NCBI GenBank assembly: GCA_035376985.1
Contig: DAOSSA010000009.1
Span: 10,745-74,744, forward strand
DNA: 64,000 bases
Direction: 5' to 3'
DNA from: Brevifilum sp029548365
GTDB taxonomy: Bacteria > Chloroflexota > Anaerolineae > Anaerolineales > Anaerolineaceae
Position numbers and translations under genes: made by a program. This document shows, piece after piece, positions 32,682 to 41,341 of this stretch (position 1 is its first letter; the number at the start of each line of letters is the position of its first letter). The notes beneath the pieces are model-generated. The model made no database searches, was not told the DNA's origin, and saw nothing but the letters and a program-made list of their open reading frames with translations.

Positions 32682-33038
32682 ATGACTCGAGCTTCAATTA
32701 ATCAAATCATTTTGTTTGTTAAGGATATGGCAGGTGCAGTGCGTTTCTATCGGGATCTGCTCGGGTTGGAAGTCCGCTATCCAAGCCATGTAGCAGACGA
32801 TACTGACGAAATGTGGGTTGAACTTGACGCCGGGGCATGTTCATTGGCTTTGCATGGCGGCGCGGATGAACTCCCGGGTAAACAGCATCAGATCGTCTTC
32901 AAGGTGGATGACTTAGAACAGATGTGGCAGAAACTCCATGACGCCGGGGTAAACATTGGCGAAATTCGCCTCCTGGAAGATGGCAAGTCTGCTGCCGAAG
33001 CGGTTGACCCCGAAGGGCATTGCTTCACAATTCGTTGA
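32682..33038 (+). CDS. VOC-family (glyoxalase/dioxygenase fold) protein
   Basis: 118 residues forming one beta-alpha-beta-beta-beta pair: INQIILFVKDMAGAVRFYRDLLGLEVRY and a second half with HQIVFKVDDLEQMWQKLHDAGV ... AVDPEGHCFTIR. Potential metal ligands include His in HQIVFKV and Glu in DPEGH-type ends, but the specific activity (glyoxalase, dioxygenase, resistance protein) cannot be told. Confidence 0.82.
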   Translation: MTRASINQIILFVKDMAGAVRFYRDLLGLEVRYPSHVADDTDEMWVELDAGACSLALHGGADELPGKQHQIVFKVDDLEQMWQKLHDAGVNIGEIRLLEDGKSAAEAVDPEGHCFTIR

Positions 33039-33145
33039 GCATACCGTTGCGGTGAAGGTCTTTAAAATTTAATCCCTCTGTGATATCATCAGGTGCGGCT
33101 TGAAACCTGGTTTGACAGAACCAAATAAATGGAAAGGTAACGGTA

Positions 33146-34225
33146 ATGGGAGCAAACATTATTGTCGGTGGATTCTGGGGCGATGAAGGCAAGGGGTTGG
33201 TAAGCGCTTGGCAGGCTTATCGAGATCAATCGCTGGGTGTTTTCCGGGGTTGCGGTGGTACCAATCCCGAGCATGGGCTCTTTTTCGGCGAGCATTATAT
33301 CGTTACCAACCAGCTCCCCCTGGGTTTTATTCTTTCAGAAGCGCTGGTTGGTCTTGGCCCGGGGACGGCTGTCAATGTGGATAAATTCCTTTCCGAAGTC
33401 AATCGCTTTCGACTGCCAGTTGAAAAAGTACGCATTGATCCGCTGTGCCCGATCATCACGTCCGAGAATATTCAGGAGGAAACCCACAGTAGCAGCATGA
33501 AGGCGATTGGCAGCACCAAAAGTGGGACAGGCATTGCCATGGCGCACGCTGCCTTGCGAATAGCACCACTGGCCCGGGATATTCCAGCCCTGCAGCCTTA
33601 TCTTGAGGATATTCCAGAATTGGCGAATCGACTGGCCCGGCAGGGAACCATCAATCTCGAGGGCACACAGGGCACATTCCTTTCCCGCTATCATGGCGAA
33701 TATCCTAATGTCACCTCTGTTGATGTAACTGCGCCTTCAATAATTGCCGGCGTAGGCTTAAATTGGCGCCTGGTTAACAATGTGATTGTTTGCGTTAAGG
33801 CTTTGCCGACCCGCGAAGGAACTGGCTCGATGGGCGCCGTGGATGAGTTCTCCGTCGAAGAAATGCAGACGCGGGGGATTCTTGAATACAGTTCGATTAT
33901 CGACCCCAAAACAGGGCAACGCCAGATCAGGAGAAAAGCAAAGGGCATCGATTATGCGTTACTGGTACGCATAATCAAGCTCAATGGCGCCAATCAGATC
34001 GCGCTGACTTTTGCCGAGCACTATGATCCGGACGTCAGGGATGTGCGTCAATGGGGACATTTGACTGGCAAGGTGAAAAACCTGATCAGTGAAATTGAAA
34101 GGCAAACAGGGGTCGAGGTAACCCTGGTCAACACCGGTAAGCCATGGACCAGTATGGCCAGCAAACATGACGACTTACCAGTCGTCAGTGACACGCTGCA
34201 AGCGCGCTTGAGAACCTATTGTTGA
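33146..34225 (+). CDS. purA: Short, divergent adenylosuccinate synthetase homologue
   Basis: 359 residues, close in length to the short archaeal-type PurA (~340) and far below the ~430 of typical bacterial PurA. The P-loop is GGFWGDEGKG with the catalytic Asp kept. The usual NAGHT element is NPEHG, keeping the catalytic His but altering its neighbours. IGSTKSGTGIA, EGTQGTFLSRYHGEYPNVTS and the ALPTREGTG loop are recognisable. It may make adenylosuccinate from IMP, or be a paralogue with another purine substrate. GGAAAGG precedes the ATG. Converges with a phosphoribosyltransferase gene. Confidence 0.8.
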   Translation: MGANIIVGGFWGDEGKGLVSAWQAYRDQSLGVFRGCGGTNPEHGLFFGEHYIVTNQLPLGFILSEALVGLGPGTAVNVDKFLSEVNRFRLPVEKVRIDPLCPIITSENIQEETHSSSMKAIGSTKSGTGIAMAHAALRIAPLARDIPALQPYLEDIPELANRLARQGTINLEGTQGTFLSRYHGEYPNVTSVDVTAPSIIAGVGLNWRLVNNVIVCVKALPTREGTGSMGAVDEFSVEEMQTRGILEYSSIIDPKTGQRQIRRKAKGIDYALLVRIIKLNGANQIALTFAEHYDPDVRDVRQWGHLTGKVKNLISEIERQTGVEVTLVNTGKPWTSMASKHDDLPVVSDTLQARLRTYC

Positions 34226-34250
34226 CCAGCTATTTTCAATAAAAACACAC

Positions 34251-34895
34251 TTATCCGCCTGAGTTTCTTTGAGCAATCTGTTGGTCAACCCAAGCCTGTC
34301 CTGCCGGCGTCAATAGCATGATCTGATTATCATTCCGGCCAAATTCTCTGTAATCCAGCCCATAGCCGACCACAAACAGTGGTTCAATGAATAATCCCAC
34401 ATGGCGTACCTCCGGGAGGTGCCGGTAGCCATTCAAACCGGTATTGCGCCACTCCATATTCTCCGGATGTTCTTTAAATAGAAATGTACAGATATTTCGA
34501 CGAGCGACCTTTTCTTCATCCAAATAATCACACACCCTGACAATCGTCGCAGAGGAATCGATGATATCTTCCACGATGATCACCAGCCTGCCTGCCAGCT
34601 CAGGCCCTTCGTAAGAAAAAATGTTTACTTCGCCGGTGCCTTCAGTCCCCCGATAATAATGACGCGTTTTAAGCCAGGCGCTTTCAAAATCAAAGGATAA
34701 TTTATTCAGTTCATGAATCAGATCGCGATGAAAAGGCGCAGCGCCCTCGCGCAGGCACAGTAAAACCGGCACCTTACCCACATAATCGATGCTATAAAAT
34801 ATCTCTTTGGCCAGGCGTTTAACCACCGTTTGAATCCGTTCATGGCTGGCGACAACCTCACCCAAGAATTCTTCCGGGATAGACAAGGGTTCCAT
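34251..34895 (-). CDS. Purine phosphoribosyltransferase (HPRT-like)
   Basis: 214 residues. Type I PRTase fold with the PRPP loop VIIVEDIIDSSATI and a hypoxanthine-guanine PRTase-like C-terminal base-binding segment FVVGYGLDYREFGRND. An ~30-residue C-terminal extension is present. Probably salvages hypoxanthine or guanine to the nucleotide. GAGGAA precedes the ATG. Convergent with the PurA homologue, so both neighbouring genes concern IMP/GMP/AMP metabolism, but they are not co-transcribed. Confidence 0.85.
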   Translation of the reverse strand: MEPLSIPEEFLGEVVASHERIQTVVKRLAKEIFYSIDYVGKVPVLLCLREGAAPFHRDLIHELNKLSFDFESAWLKTRHYYRGTEGTGEVNIFSYEGPELAGRLVIIVEDIIDSSATIVRVCDYLDEEKVARRNICTFLFKEHPENMEWRNTGLNGYRHLPEVRHVGLFIEPLFVVGYGLDYREFGRNDNQIMLLTPAGQAWVDQQIAQRNSGG

Positions 34896-35069
34896 AAATA
34901 TTCCTCACAAATCAACCAGCAAATTGTATCCCAAAATTTGGAAGGCGTTGGTTAATGGCGCCAAGTGAAATCAGAGATGATCATCGATTGTGTTTATTGC
35001 TCCAGGAAACATGGCAAAGCCCGATTTATGCCAGGACGGTCAATCCTCCCCCTGCATTGGCCTGAATGC

Positions 35070-36134
35070 TTACGCGATCAACCCATATCGACGGAGCGCA
35101 GTTTCGAGGATCATGTTGACCAGTTCAGTATGGTCGACCCCTTCGGCAGCGGCTTCGATGACGATGTCCGAGATGCCGGGCGTGAGCCCGGGCAGGGGGT
35201 TGATCTCCAGGATATAGGGCTTCCAGTCCTCATTGATGTTTAAACGAAAGTCCACCCGCGCCACATCCAGCGCGCCGGTCACCCGGAAGACAGCCGCCGC
35301 CAGCCAGTTGAGCTCGTCAACCATGTCTTCGTCCAGCGGTGTCGGGCAGAGGTAGGTGAGCTGATCAGCCAGGTCAACTTTCAACCGGTTATCGTAGACA
35401 ATATCCGTCTCAAAGAAGGGGGAGAGGTCAACCTCCAGCGGCGGAAAGAAGCGCAACCCCGCCTGGATGCGGGGCAGGTTCTCATCATGCGGGATGCGAC
35501 GGGCTACCGGGCCCACCAGGTTTCCGACCAAGCCCACCGTCACCTCCCGACCTTCAATGAAGGTCTCCACCAGAGCAGCTTGCTGATAGCGTTCAACCAT
35601 GATGCGCACCTGTTCGCGCAGTTCGTACTCATCTCTGACAATGGATTTGGCAGAAACCCCCATACCGGTACCTTCGCGGCTGGGCTTAACGAATAGTGGA
35701 AACTGCATTTTTGGGTCTAAGGGCTCATCGACGCGTTCAAAGGTTTGGAATTCCGGCGTGGGCAGATCGTGGTAGGTTAAAATGCGCTTTGTCATTGGTT
35801 TATCAAGGGTTAAAGCCAGGCATGTGACCTGTGACCCGGTATAGGGAATGCGCAATTTTTCCAGGATAGCCGGAACCTGGGCTTCACGCGCATCGCCAAA
35901 ATGGCTTTCGCAAATATTGAAACAGATATCGGGCTTGAACTTTCGGACGGTATCGACGATGGTGATGTCGCCTTCCAGGAACTCACAGGTGTGTCCGCCT
36001 GCCCTTATCGCCTCGACCAGGGCCTGGATCGTAGTCTCGCCATCCAGGTCATCCCATTGATCCTCAGGCATGCCCTCCCAGCAGGGTGCGTTTTTCTTCA
36101 GGTTGGCCAGTAATGCAACTCGAAATTTCTTCAT
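35070..36134 (-). CDS. D-alanine-D-alanine ligase-like ATP-grasp protein
   Basis: 354 residues with the ATP-grasp layout of the Ddl superfamily: PYTGSQVTCLALTLDKPMTKRIL, FPLFVKPSREGTGMGVSAKSIV (ATP-binding), VETFIEGREVTVGLVGN, and the metal site VARVDFRLNINEDWKPYILEINPLPGLTPGISD. The N-terminal part (GLTV-type substrate region) is poorly conserved relative to true Ddl, so it may ligate other amino acids. No mur genes nearby. The 174 bases between its stop and the phosphoribosyltransferase gene hold no visible feature. Confidence 0.8.
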   Translation of the reverse strand: MKKFRVALLANLKKNAPCWEGMPEDQWDDLDGETTIQALVEAIRAGGHTCEFLEGDITIVDTVRKFKPDICFNICESHFGDAREAQVPAILEKLRIPYTGSQVTCLALTLDKPMTKRILTYHDLPTPEFQTFERVDEPLDPKMQFPLFVKPSREGTGMGVSAKSIVRDEYELREQVRIMVERYQQAALVETFIEGREVTVGLVGNLVGPVARRIPHDENLPRIQAGLRFFPPLEVDLSPFFETDIVYDNRLKVDLADQLTYLCPTPLDEDMVDELNWLAAAVFRVTGALDVARVDFRLNINEDWKPYILEINPLPGLTPGISDIVIEAAAEGVDHTELVNMILETALRRYGLIA

Positions 36135-36434
36135 GGCTGTAAGGTTTCGTCTCCAATGGTGGGAAATGGTTTGATCTTAATTATAGCATCCGAAATCTAG
36201 AGTAGATCACATTTTAGGCACGTTGAATTAAGTTCGGCGTTCATTGAAGGTGGTCCCAACCTGTTGCGCTAAAGAACCTTCAACCAATGGGGATGAAGGA
36301 TTTGGTGTTTGGAATTCGGGCATCAGCAAATATGATGAAAGCTGACAACTGTTCCCCTTCAGCTATCAGCTACGTTCTAAAGACCGTCCTCTGTTTCCTT
36401 ACACAAGAGATGGGCGTAATTGGGATATCGAAAA
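36135..36434. other. Intergenic gap with no identified feature
   Basis: 300 bases between the ATP-grasp gene start and the MFS gene stop. No ORF with coding character, terminator or repeat was recognised. Confidence 0.5.
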
Positions 36435-37745
36435 TTACTCCACCTCAACCATCTTTGCGTCCACTTCCTGCGCCAGCTTGACCCCGCGTTGGATATCGAC
36501 GCTCCGCAGCATGAGGATGCCGGCTACAAAGAAAACCACCAGAGAAATAATTCCATAGCGACCATCGCCTGTCAGTTGCGTGACCAGTGCCATAATGAAA
36601 GGCCCCACCACGGTATTAAACTTCTCCGACACGCTGAAAAAGCCATAAAACTCGGCGGTTTTGCTCTTTGGCATCAACTGACCGACTAACGAGCGGCTGA
36701 GAGCCTGGCTTCCGCCCTGCACCATCGCCACGCCAAACCCCAGCAAGAGGAAATGCCATTCTTTTGACATAAAAAAGCCCACTACTGCGATCACGGCATA
36801 CACCATCAGGCTGAGGGAAATGGACTGTTTAATGCCGATTTTCTTCGAGAGCTTGCCAAACCAGATAGAAAAGGGCGCCGCCACAAATTGCACCATCAAC
36901 AGGGTGCCAATCAGGATCATCGTGCCAAAGCCCAGATCGGTACCAAAAGCCACTGCCATCGTGATAATCGTCCCAATCCCGTTGGCATACACAAAAAAGG
37001 TCAGTAAAAACCAGAAAAGATCCCGGAATTTGGTGATCTCTTTTAAAGTATTAAAAAAGCGGCTGAATCCTACGGTCAACACGTTCTGACCGATTTCGCT
37101 GGTTTCTACCATGCGAACGGGCTCCTTCACTCGTCGGAAGATTGGGATTGAAAATACTGCCCACCAGACGGCTACACTGGCCAGGCTCAGGCGCATCATC
37201 AGCATGGTGGCCTGCTCCTCGCTCATATGGGGCAGCAAAGAAGGACCCAAAAAGATCATGATCACATTAATCAACAGTAGCAACCCACCGCCAATATAAC
37301 CCAGGGCATACCCTTTCGAGGAGATCTGGTCAATTTCATCATCATCCGCTACATGGGGCAGCAGGGCGTCATAAAACACCATCGACCCCGCAAATCCAAT
37401 TGTGCCGAAAATATACAAAATCGATGCCAGCAGTTGATCATCCGGCGATTTAACCATGAAAAGTAAACCGGTGCTGATCACACCTACGGCGATGAAGAAA
37501 GCCATAAACTTCTTCTTCGAGCCGCGGAAGTCGGCGATCGCGCCCAGTAGCGGGCTGATCAACGCCGCGATCAGGCTGCCAATCGCTATGGTGTATCCCC
37601 AGATTGCAAGTGCACCATCGGTGGCGATATACGCCGCGAAGTAATTGGGCAGAATTGACCCCATGATGGTGGTGGCAAAGGATGAGTTTGCCCAATCATA
37701 CATCGCCCAGGCGGCCTGGGCACGTTTTTTCTCGATCAGGTCCAT
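36435..37745 (-). CDS. UMF1/Atg22-like MFS transporter
   Basis: 436 residues with about 12 transmembrane helices. The N-terminus AQAAWAMYDWANSSFATTI is the signature of the bacterial UMF1 family, related to yeast vacuolar effluxer Atg22 (amino-acid efflux). A charged cytoplasmic loop splits the helices in the middle (near VETSEIGQNVLT). Substrate unknown. AGGAGG is six bases before the ATG, and TATAAT occurs about 45 bases upstream. Confidence 0.88.
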   Translation of the reverse strand: MDLIEKKRAQAAWAMYDWANSSFATTIMGSILPNYFAAYIATDGALAIWGYTIAIGSLIAALISPLLGAIADFRGSKKKFMAFFIAVGVISTGLLFMVKSPDDQLLASILYIFGTIGFAGSMVFYDALLPHVADDDEIDQISSKGYALGYIGGGLLLLINVIMIFLGPSLLPHMSEEQATMLMMRLSLASVAVWWAVFSIPIFRRVKEPVRMVETSEIGQNVLTVGFSRFFNTLKEITKFRDLFWFLLTFFVYANGIGTIITMAVAFGTDLGFGTMILIGTLLMVQFVAAPFSIWFGKLSKKIGIKQSISLSLMVYAVIAVVGFFMSKEWHFLLLGFGVAMVQGGSQALSRSLVGQLMPKSKTAEFYGFFSVSEKFNTVVGPFIMALVTQLTGDGRYGIISLVVFFVAGILMLRSVDIQRGVKLAQEVDAKMVEVE

Positions 37746-38060
37746 TGAATCCTCCTAAAACAGATTGATTAATGCCCTTATTATAAAGCGAAAAACTGAT
37801 CTTGAATCACGGATAGTTAAGCAGTATCGTTTTGGGTACGATTTTCATGACGTGTTGGTTGACCATTCCTGATGATGACAAAAACTTGGGGCGTGGGAGA
37901 CAGGGTGGCAGGATATGACCAGGTCGGTCTTTCCGTTCGGGAGAACACAATCAAGCGCAGCAGGAAATCGAAGAGCGACCTCACTTAATCGGATTAAGAT
38001 GTGCTAAAGTTTAAGCATGATGCTCATGGATTGAGAACCGATTCTACCTGGAGGTCGGCA
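37746..38060. other. Divergent intergenic region
   Basis: Contains the minus-strand TATAAT for the MFS gene near 37786-37791 and, at its right end, the GGAGG for the hydrolase gene. The remainder shows no repeat, RNA or small gene that I can support. Confidence 0.5.
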
Positions 38061-39068
38061 ATGAGAAAAACCATCAAGAAGACTACCAAAGGTATTGCAT
38101 GGGGAGCAGCCGGACTGCTTTCCGGCATAGCCGCGGCTGTTGCCGGCTGGATCCTCTTCAGCCGCAAATATATCCGCCACGACATGCCCCTGGATAAAGC
38201 CCTCGACGCAGACAGGCACGATTTCCTCTCTCAACACGCGGGACGCATCAGCTATTATGCCAGTACAAGCGGCAAGGGGACGCCCCTGGTCCTGCTGCAC
38301 AGCATCAACGCTGCTCCCAGCGCTTATGAAATGAAACCTTTATTTGAACACTACCAGGGGCAGCGACCGGTTTATGCCCTTGACCTGCCCGGCTTTGGCT
38401 GGTCAGAACGCTCAGACCGCCTGTACAGCCCGCAACTGTATCAGCACGCGATTCACGACTTCCTCAAAGAGGTGGTTAAAAAACCGGCTGATGTGATTGC
38501 GCTCTCGCTCTCCTGTGAGTTTGCCGCACGCGCAGCAGTTCGCAGCCCAGGTCTGTTCCGCTCACTGGTGATGATTTCACCCACCGGATTCAACCCGCCC
38601 CGGATGGATAAATTTGCCCAGAGCGAAGCCCGGTCCAGGGCAAAGAACACGTTTTATACAGGCCTGGCGGTTCCCCTGTGGAACAGACCCATTTATGACC
38701 TGGTCACAACCCGTCCCAGTATTTATTATTTCCTCAACAAAGTCTTTGAGGGGCTGGTTCCGGAGGAGTTTGTGGATTATGCCTACCAGACCGCTCACCA
38801 ACCCGGGGCACAGTATGCGCCTACCTTCTTTCTGAGCGGAAAATTACTCACACCTGCTGTGCGAGAGACCGTCTATATGGCGCTTAAGCCTCCGGTTCTG
38901 GTGGTCTACGACGCTGGTCCCTTTACAAATTACGAAATGCTGCCCATGGTCTTGCGAGAATGCGAAAACTGGAAGGGCGTCCGCATTTCTCCCACCAGGG
39001 GCTTGCCCCACTGGGAGACACCCCAACAGCTGTTCAACGCGTTGAACAATTTCTGGGCTGGGCTGTAA
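38061..39068 (+). CDS. Membrane-anchored alpha/beta hydrolase
   Basis: 335 residues from the ATG at 38061 (GGAGG seven bases upstream; an earlier ATG at 38001 lacks one). An N-terminal transmembrane segment (ITKGIAWGAAGLLSGIAAAVAGWILF region) is followed by an alpha/beta hydrolase: LVLLHSINAAPSAYE (oxyanion), DLPGFGWSER, nucleophile Ser in ALSLSCEFAA, and a C-terminal GLPHWETP with the catalytic His. Esterase, lipase or haloperoxidase-like activity is possible. Nine bases before the DUF1638 gene, so likely one operon. Confidence 0.85.
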   Translation: MRKTIKKTTKGIAWGAAGLLSGIAAAVAGWILFSRKYIRHDMPLDKALDADRHDFLSQHAGRISYYASTSGKGTPLVLLHSINAAPSAYEMKPLFEHYQGQRPVYALDLPGFGWSERSDRLYSPQLYQHAIHDFLKEVVKKPADVIALSLSCEFAARAAVRSPGLFRSLVMISPTGFNPPRMDKFAQSEARSRAKNTFYTGLAVPLWNRPIYDLVTTRPSIYYFLNKVFEGLVPEEFVDYAYQTAHQPGAQYAPTFFLSGKLLTPAVRETVYMALKPPVLVVYDAGPFTNYEMLPMVLRECENWKGVRISPTRGLPHWETPQQLFNALNNFWAGL

Positions 39069-39077
39069 GGCGGCTTC

Positions 39078-39812
39078 ATGCGCATCAAGTGTATTGCCTG
39101 TGATGTGCTGGCGCGCCCGGTCTACTTGGCAGCAGCTCATTCATCCCACGTGGTGGACGTGGTTTTCGAACGTTTTGGATTGCATATCAACCCCAAAAAT
39201 TTACGCCATGTTCTTCAAGCCCATATTAGTTCCGCAGACCAGGCAGGCTGCTACGATGCGGTGATTCTGGCGTATGGCCTGTGCGGTCAGGCTGCCCATG
39301 GCTTACAGGCGGGGGCGATCCCGCTGGTGATCCCGCGCGCCCATGATTGCATCACCCTTTTTTTGGGCGGACGGGAGCGTTATGATCAGGAATTTTCTGC
39401 CTGTCCGGGAACCTACTGGTACGTACAGGACTTCGTCGAGCGCGGTGAATCTGAATCGACACCCTTATCGATGGGGGCTTTTACCGCCGGCGATGCGGAA
39501 ACGCTGTATGCCGCATACGTTGAAAAATACGGCGCGGACAACGCCTCTTACCTGATGGAGGTGATGCAAGCCTGGCATGAGCATTATGAACGCGCCGCCT
39601 ATATCGACCTTGGGAATGGGGATGGCGCTAAAGCCTCAGAGCGTGCTCGGAACGATGCACAACGCCGCGGCTGGCGCTTTGAATGCCTGGCTGGCGACCT
39701 GGTACTGATCAGACGTTTACTGAATGGGGCATGGGATGCAGACTTTCTCATCTTACAGCCCGGGCAGACCGTTGAGATGACCGGTGATGGGGAAATTATC
39801 CGGGCCGTTTAG
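39078..39812 (+). CDS. DUF1638 family protein
   Basis: 244 residues matching DUF1638: KCIACDVLARPVY at the start, AVILAYGLCGQAAHGLQAG, PLVIPRAHDCITLFLGGRERY and the GTYWYVQDFV segment. Conserved Cys and His (CIACD, LCG, AHDC) suggest metal binding. Known mainly from anaerobes and methanogens, sometimes beside corrinoid methyltransferases; none is adjacent here. Function unknown. Likely co-transcribed with the preceding hydrolase. Confidence 0.82.
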   Translation: MRIKCIACDVLARPVYLAAAHSSHVVDVVFERFGLHINPKNLRHVLQAHISSADQAGCYDAVILAYGLCGQAAHGLQAGAIPLVIPRAHDCITLFLGGRERYDQEFSACPGTYWYVQDFVERGESESTPLSMGAFTAGDAETLYAAYVEKYGADNASYLMEVMQAWHEHYERAAYIDLGNGDGAKASERARNDAQRRGWRFECLAGDLVLIRRLLNGAWDADFLILQPGQTVEMTGDGEIIRAV

Positions 39813-39949
39813 ACGGGGTGGCACGTGGTTTTCGCTGCGAGTGAAAATTCTGCAGGAAATTTCCGCGAGATCATCAATATTAATAAAACCAACCCACCAA
39901 AAACGAAGGTGGGCTGGCTACATCTTCAGCAACTGCTTTAAACGCAGGC

Positions 39950-40942
39950 TTAATTGATCGGTTCCAAAGATTGCACGCCGCCCAATTGATTGATTTGCAA
40001 AATCCAGCGGCTGCCAATTTCTGCTTGCGAGAAAAGCTGGGCGTTGGCGGTGGTGAATCGGTAAGTATCACTGCCATCACTGAAATTGATCATATAGCTC
40101 TCTGAGTGTTCACCTTCACGCTCGCCCAAGTGTAAATTAACCGCCGGCCAGAAGGGCGACAGGTCATAACCGCTTTCGGTGACCGTCCGAACCACAACCC
40201 ATGCCATCGCCGTATATTCGCAGTAATCGTCATAGACTTCGTAGGAGCAGTCCTGCACCACCTCGCCGACGCCGGTGCCTGTGTCTTCCACATAGGGATC
40301 ACCGCAGACCTCAACTGCGCCCGAGACGTAAGTATTGGATGTATACCGGTAAGTGGATGAGCAATACGTCACCTGGGCGCCAATGGGTACTTCATCACGC
40401 CAGGCAGTTTCGGTAATCGATGTGTAGACTTCAACGTTGATGGAACGCTCCCACAGGACATCGGTGACCGTAGCGGTGACATCATCGGTGCGCAGGAGCA
40501 TGACCAGCAATACCACGCATCCCACGATAAGCGCCAGGATGATGAGAATGATCGCCAGCGTGGGCGCTTTGCGCTTTTTGGCCGTTGAATCATCGATTTG
40601 CGGTGGGGCTTGCGCCTCGGTGACGGAGCGCACCCGCTGACCGACCTGGCGTTCTTTGCCACCCCATCCGAGATCACCACCGCAATTTGTACAAATATCG
40701 TTTGTGGCAAGGTTGCGCGTGCCGCAAAATGGGCAGTGAATATCCGGACCGGATTTGGCCATGCGGATCAGCGCTTCGTCTTTAATGAAGTTAAAGCGCG
40801 CTTCATTGACCTGCAGGAACTCCACGTTTTCGGGTTGGGGTGCACCGCAGTTCGTGCAGCTTTTAATCGGGCCGGGGTTCTGGGTGTCACAAAATGCGCA
40901 CTGCCAGATCAGGGGTACAAAGCCAAGTGATTTACGAGTCAT
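39950..40942 (-). CDS. Double zinc-ribbon membrane protein
   Basis: 330 residues from the ATG at 40942 (GGAGG four bases upstream). Two zinc ribbons (CAFC...CTNC and CPFC...CTNC) lie in the first ~90 residues, the second of the zinc-ribbon_2 type. A transmembrane helix (ALIVGCVVLLVMLL region, about 130-150) separates them from a ~180-residue extracytoplasmic domain rich in Tyr, Ser, Thr and Cys and of unknown fold. The Cys pairs in the outer part may form disulfides. Monocistronic. Role unknown; ribbons on the inside suggest sensing or scaffolding. Confidence 0.7.
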   Translation of the reverse strand: MTRKSLGFVPLIWQCAFCDTQNPGPIKSCTNCGAPQPENVEFLQVNEARFNFIKDEALIRMAKSGPDIHCPFCGTRNLATNDICTNCGGDLGWGGKERQVGQRVRSVTEAQAPPQIDDSTAKKRKAPTLAIILIILALIVGCVVLLVMLLRTDDVTATVTDVLWERSINVEVYTSITETAWRDEVPIGAQVTYCSSTYRYTSNTYVSGAVEVCGDPYVEDTGTGVGEVVQDCSYEVYDDYCEYTAMAWVVVRTVTESGYDLSPFWPAVNLHLGEREGEHSESYMINFSDGSDTYRFTTANAQLFSQAEIGSRWILQINQLGGVQSLEPIN

Positions 40943-41043
40943 AGGTCCTCCAGTGATTACCAATATTTTTTCGAGGCTGCCCCCCATTATAAACAGAAAT
41001 CGCCGCGCTGTCTAATGGCGAGTGGTGATTGGTGAGTGGTGAT

Positions 41044-41078
41044 CAGGAATCAGGAAACAGGAAGCAGGAGTCAGGAAC
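41044..41078 (+). repeat. Five tandem copies of a 7-base unit (CAGGAAN)
   Basis: CAGGAAT, CAGGAAA, CAGGAAG, CAGGAGT, CAGGAAC in direct succession, preceded by two GAGTGGTGATYxGGT-like units. Lies between the zinc-ribbon and exporter genes; no coding frame. Probably slippage-derived. Confidence 0.75.
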
Positions 41079-41124
41079 TTTTTCCAGTGATCAACTACGA
41101 GCTATGCAATCCCCGAACGCATGC

Positions 41125-41164
41125 GCTCAATACCTTTGCAGGGCACAGGGAGTGCTACGCGAAG
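41125..41164 (+). repeat. Dispersed intergenic repeat, copy 1
   Basis: Core shared with the copy at 47820-47859 in reverse orientation (39 of 40 positions agree) and a looser copy at 60726. The flanking inverted ends seen in copy 2 are degraded here. The rest of the 400-base gap holds only the 7-base tandem repeat. Confidence 0.75.
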
Positions 41165-41341
41165 CGGGACCAACTACCAGCTAATAGCCACTCATTACCA
41201 TTCTCTAATCTGAAGAGTAAAATGGGAATATAGGCTGAATATCATGGTGGATATTGCCGGGATAAAAATATGCCTTTTCCTAACGGGTGAAGGATGTGAT
41301 AACAGCGGGTTCACGCTACCCGCGAGGTTTGGAGGAAGAGA

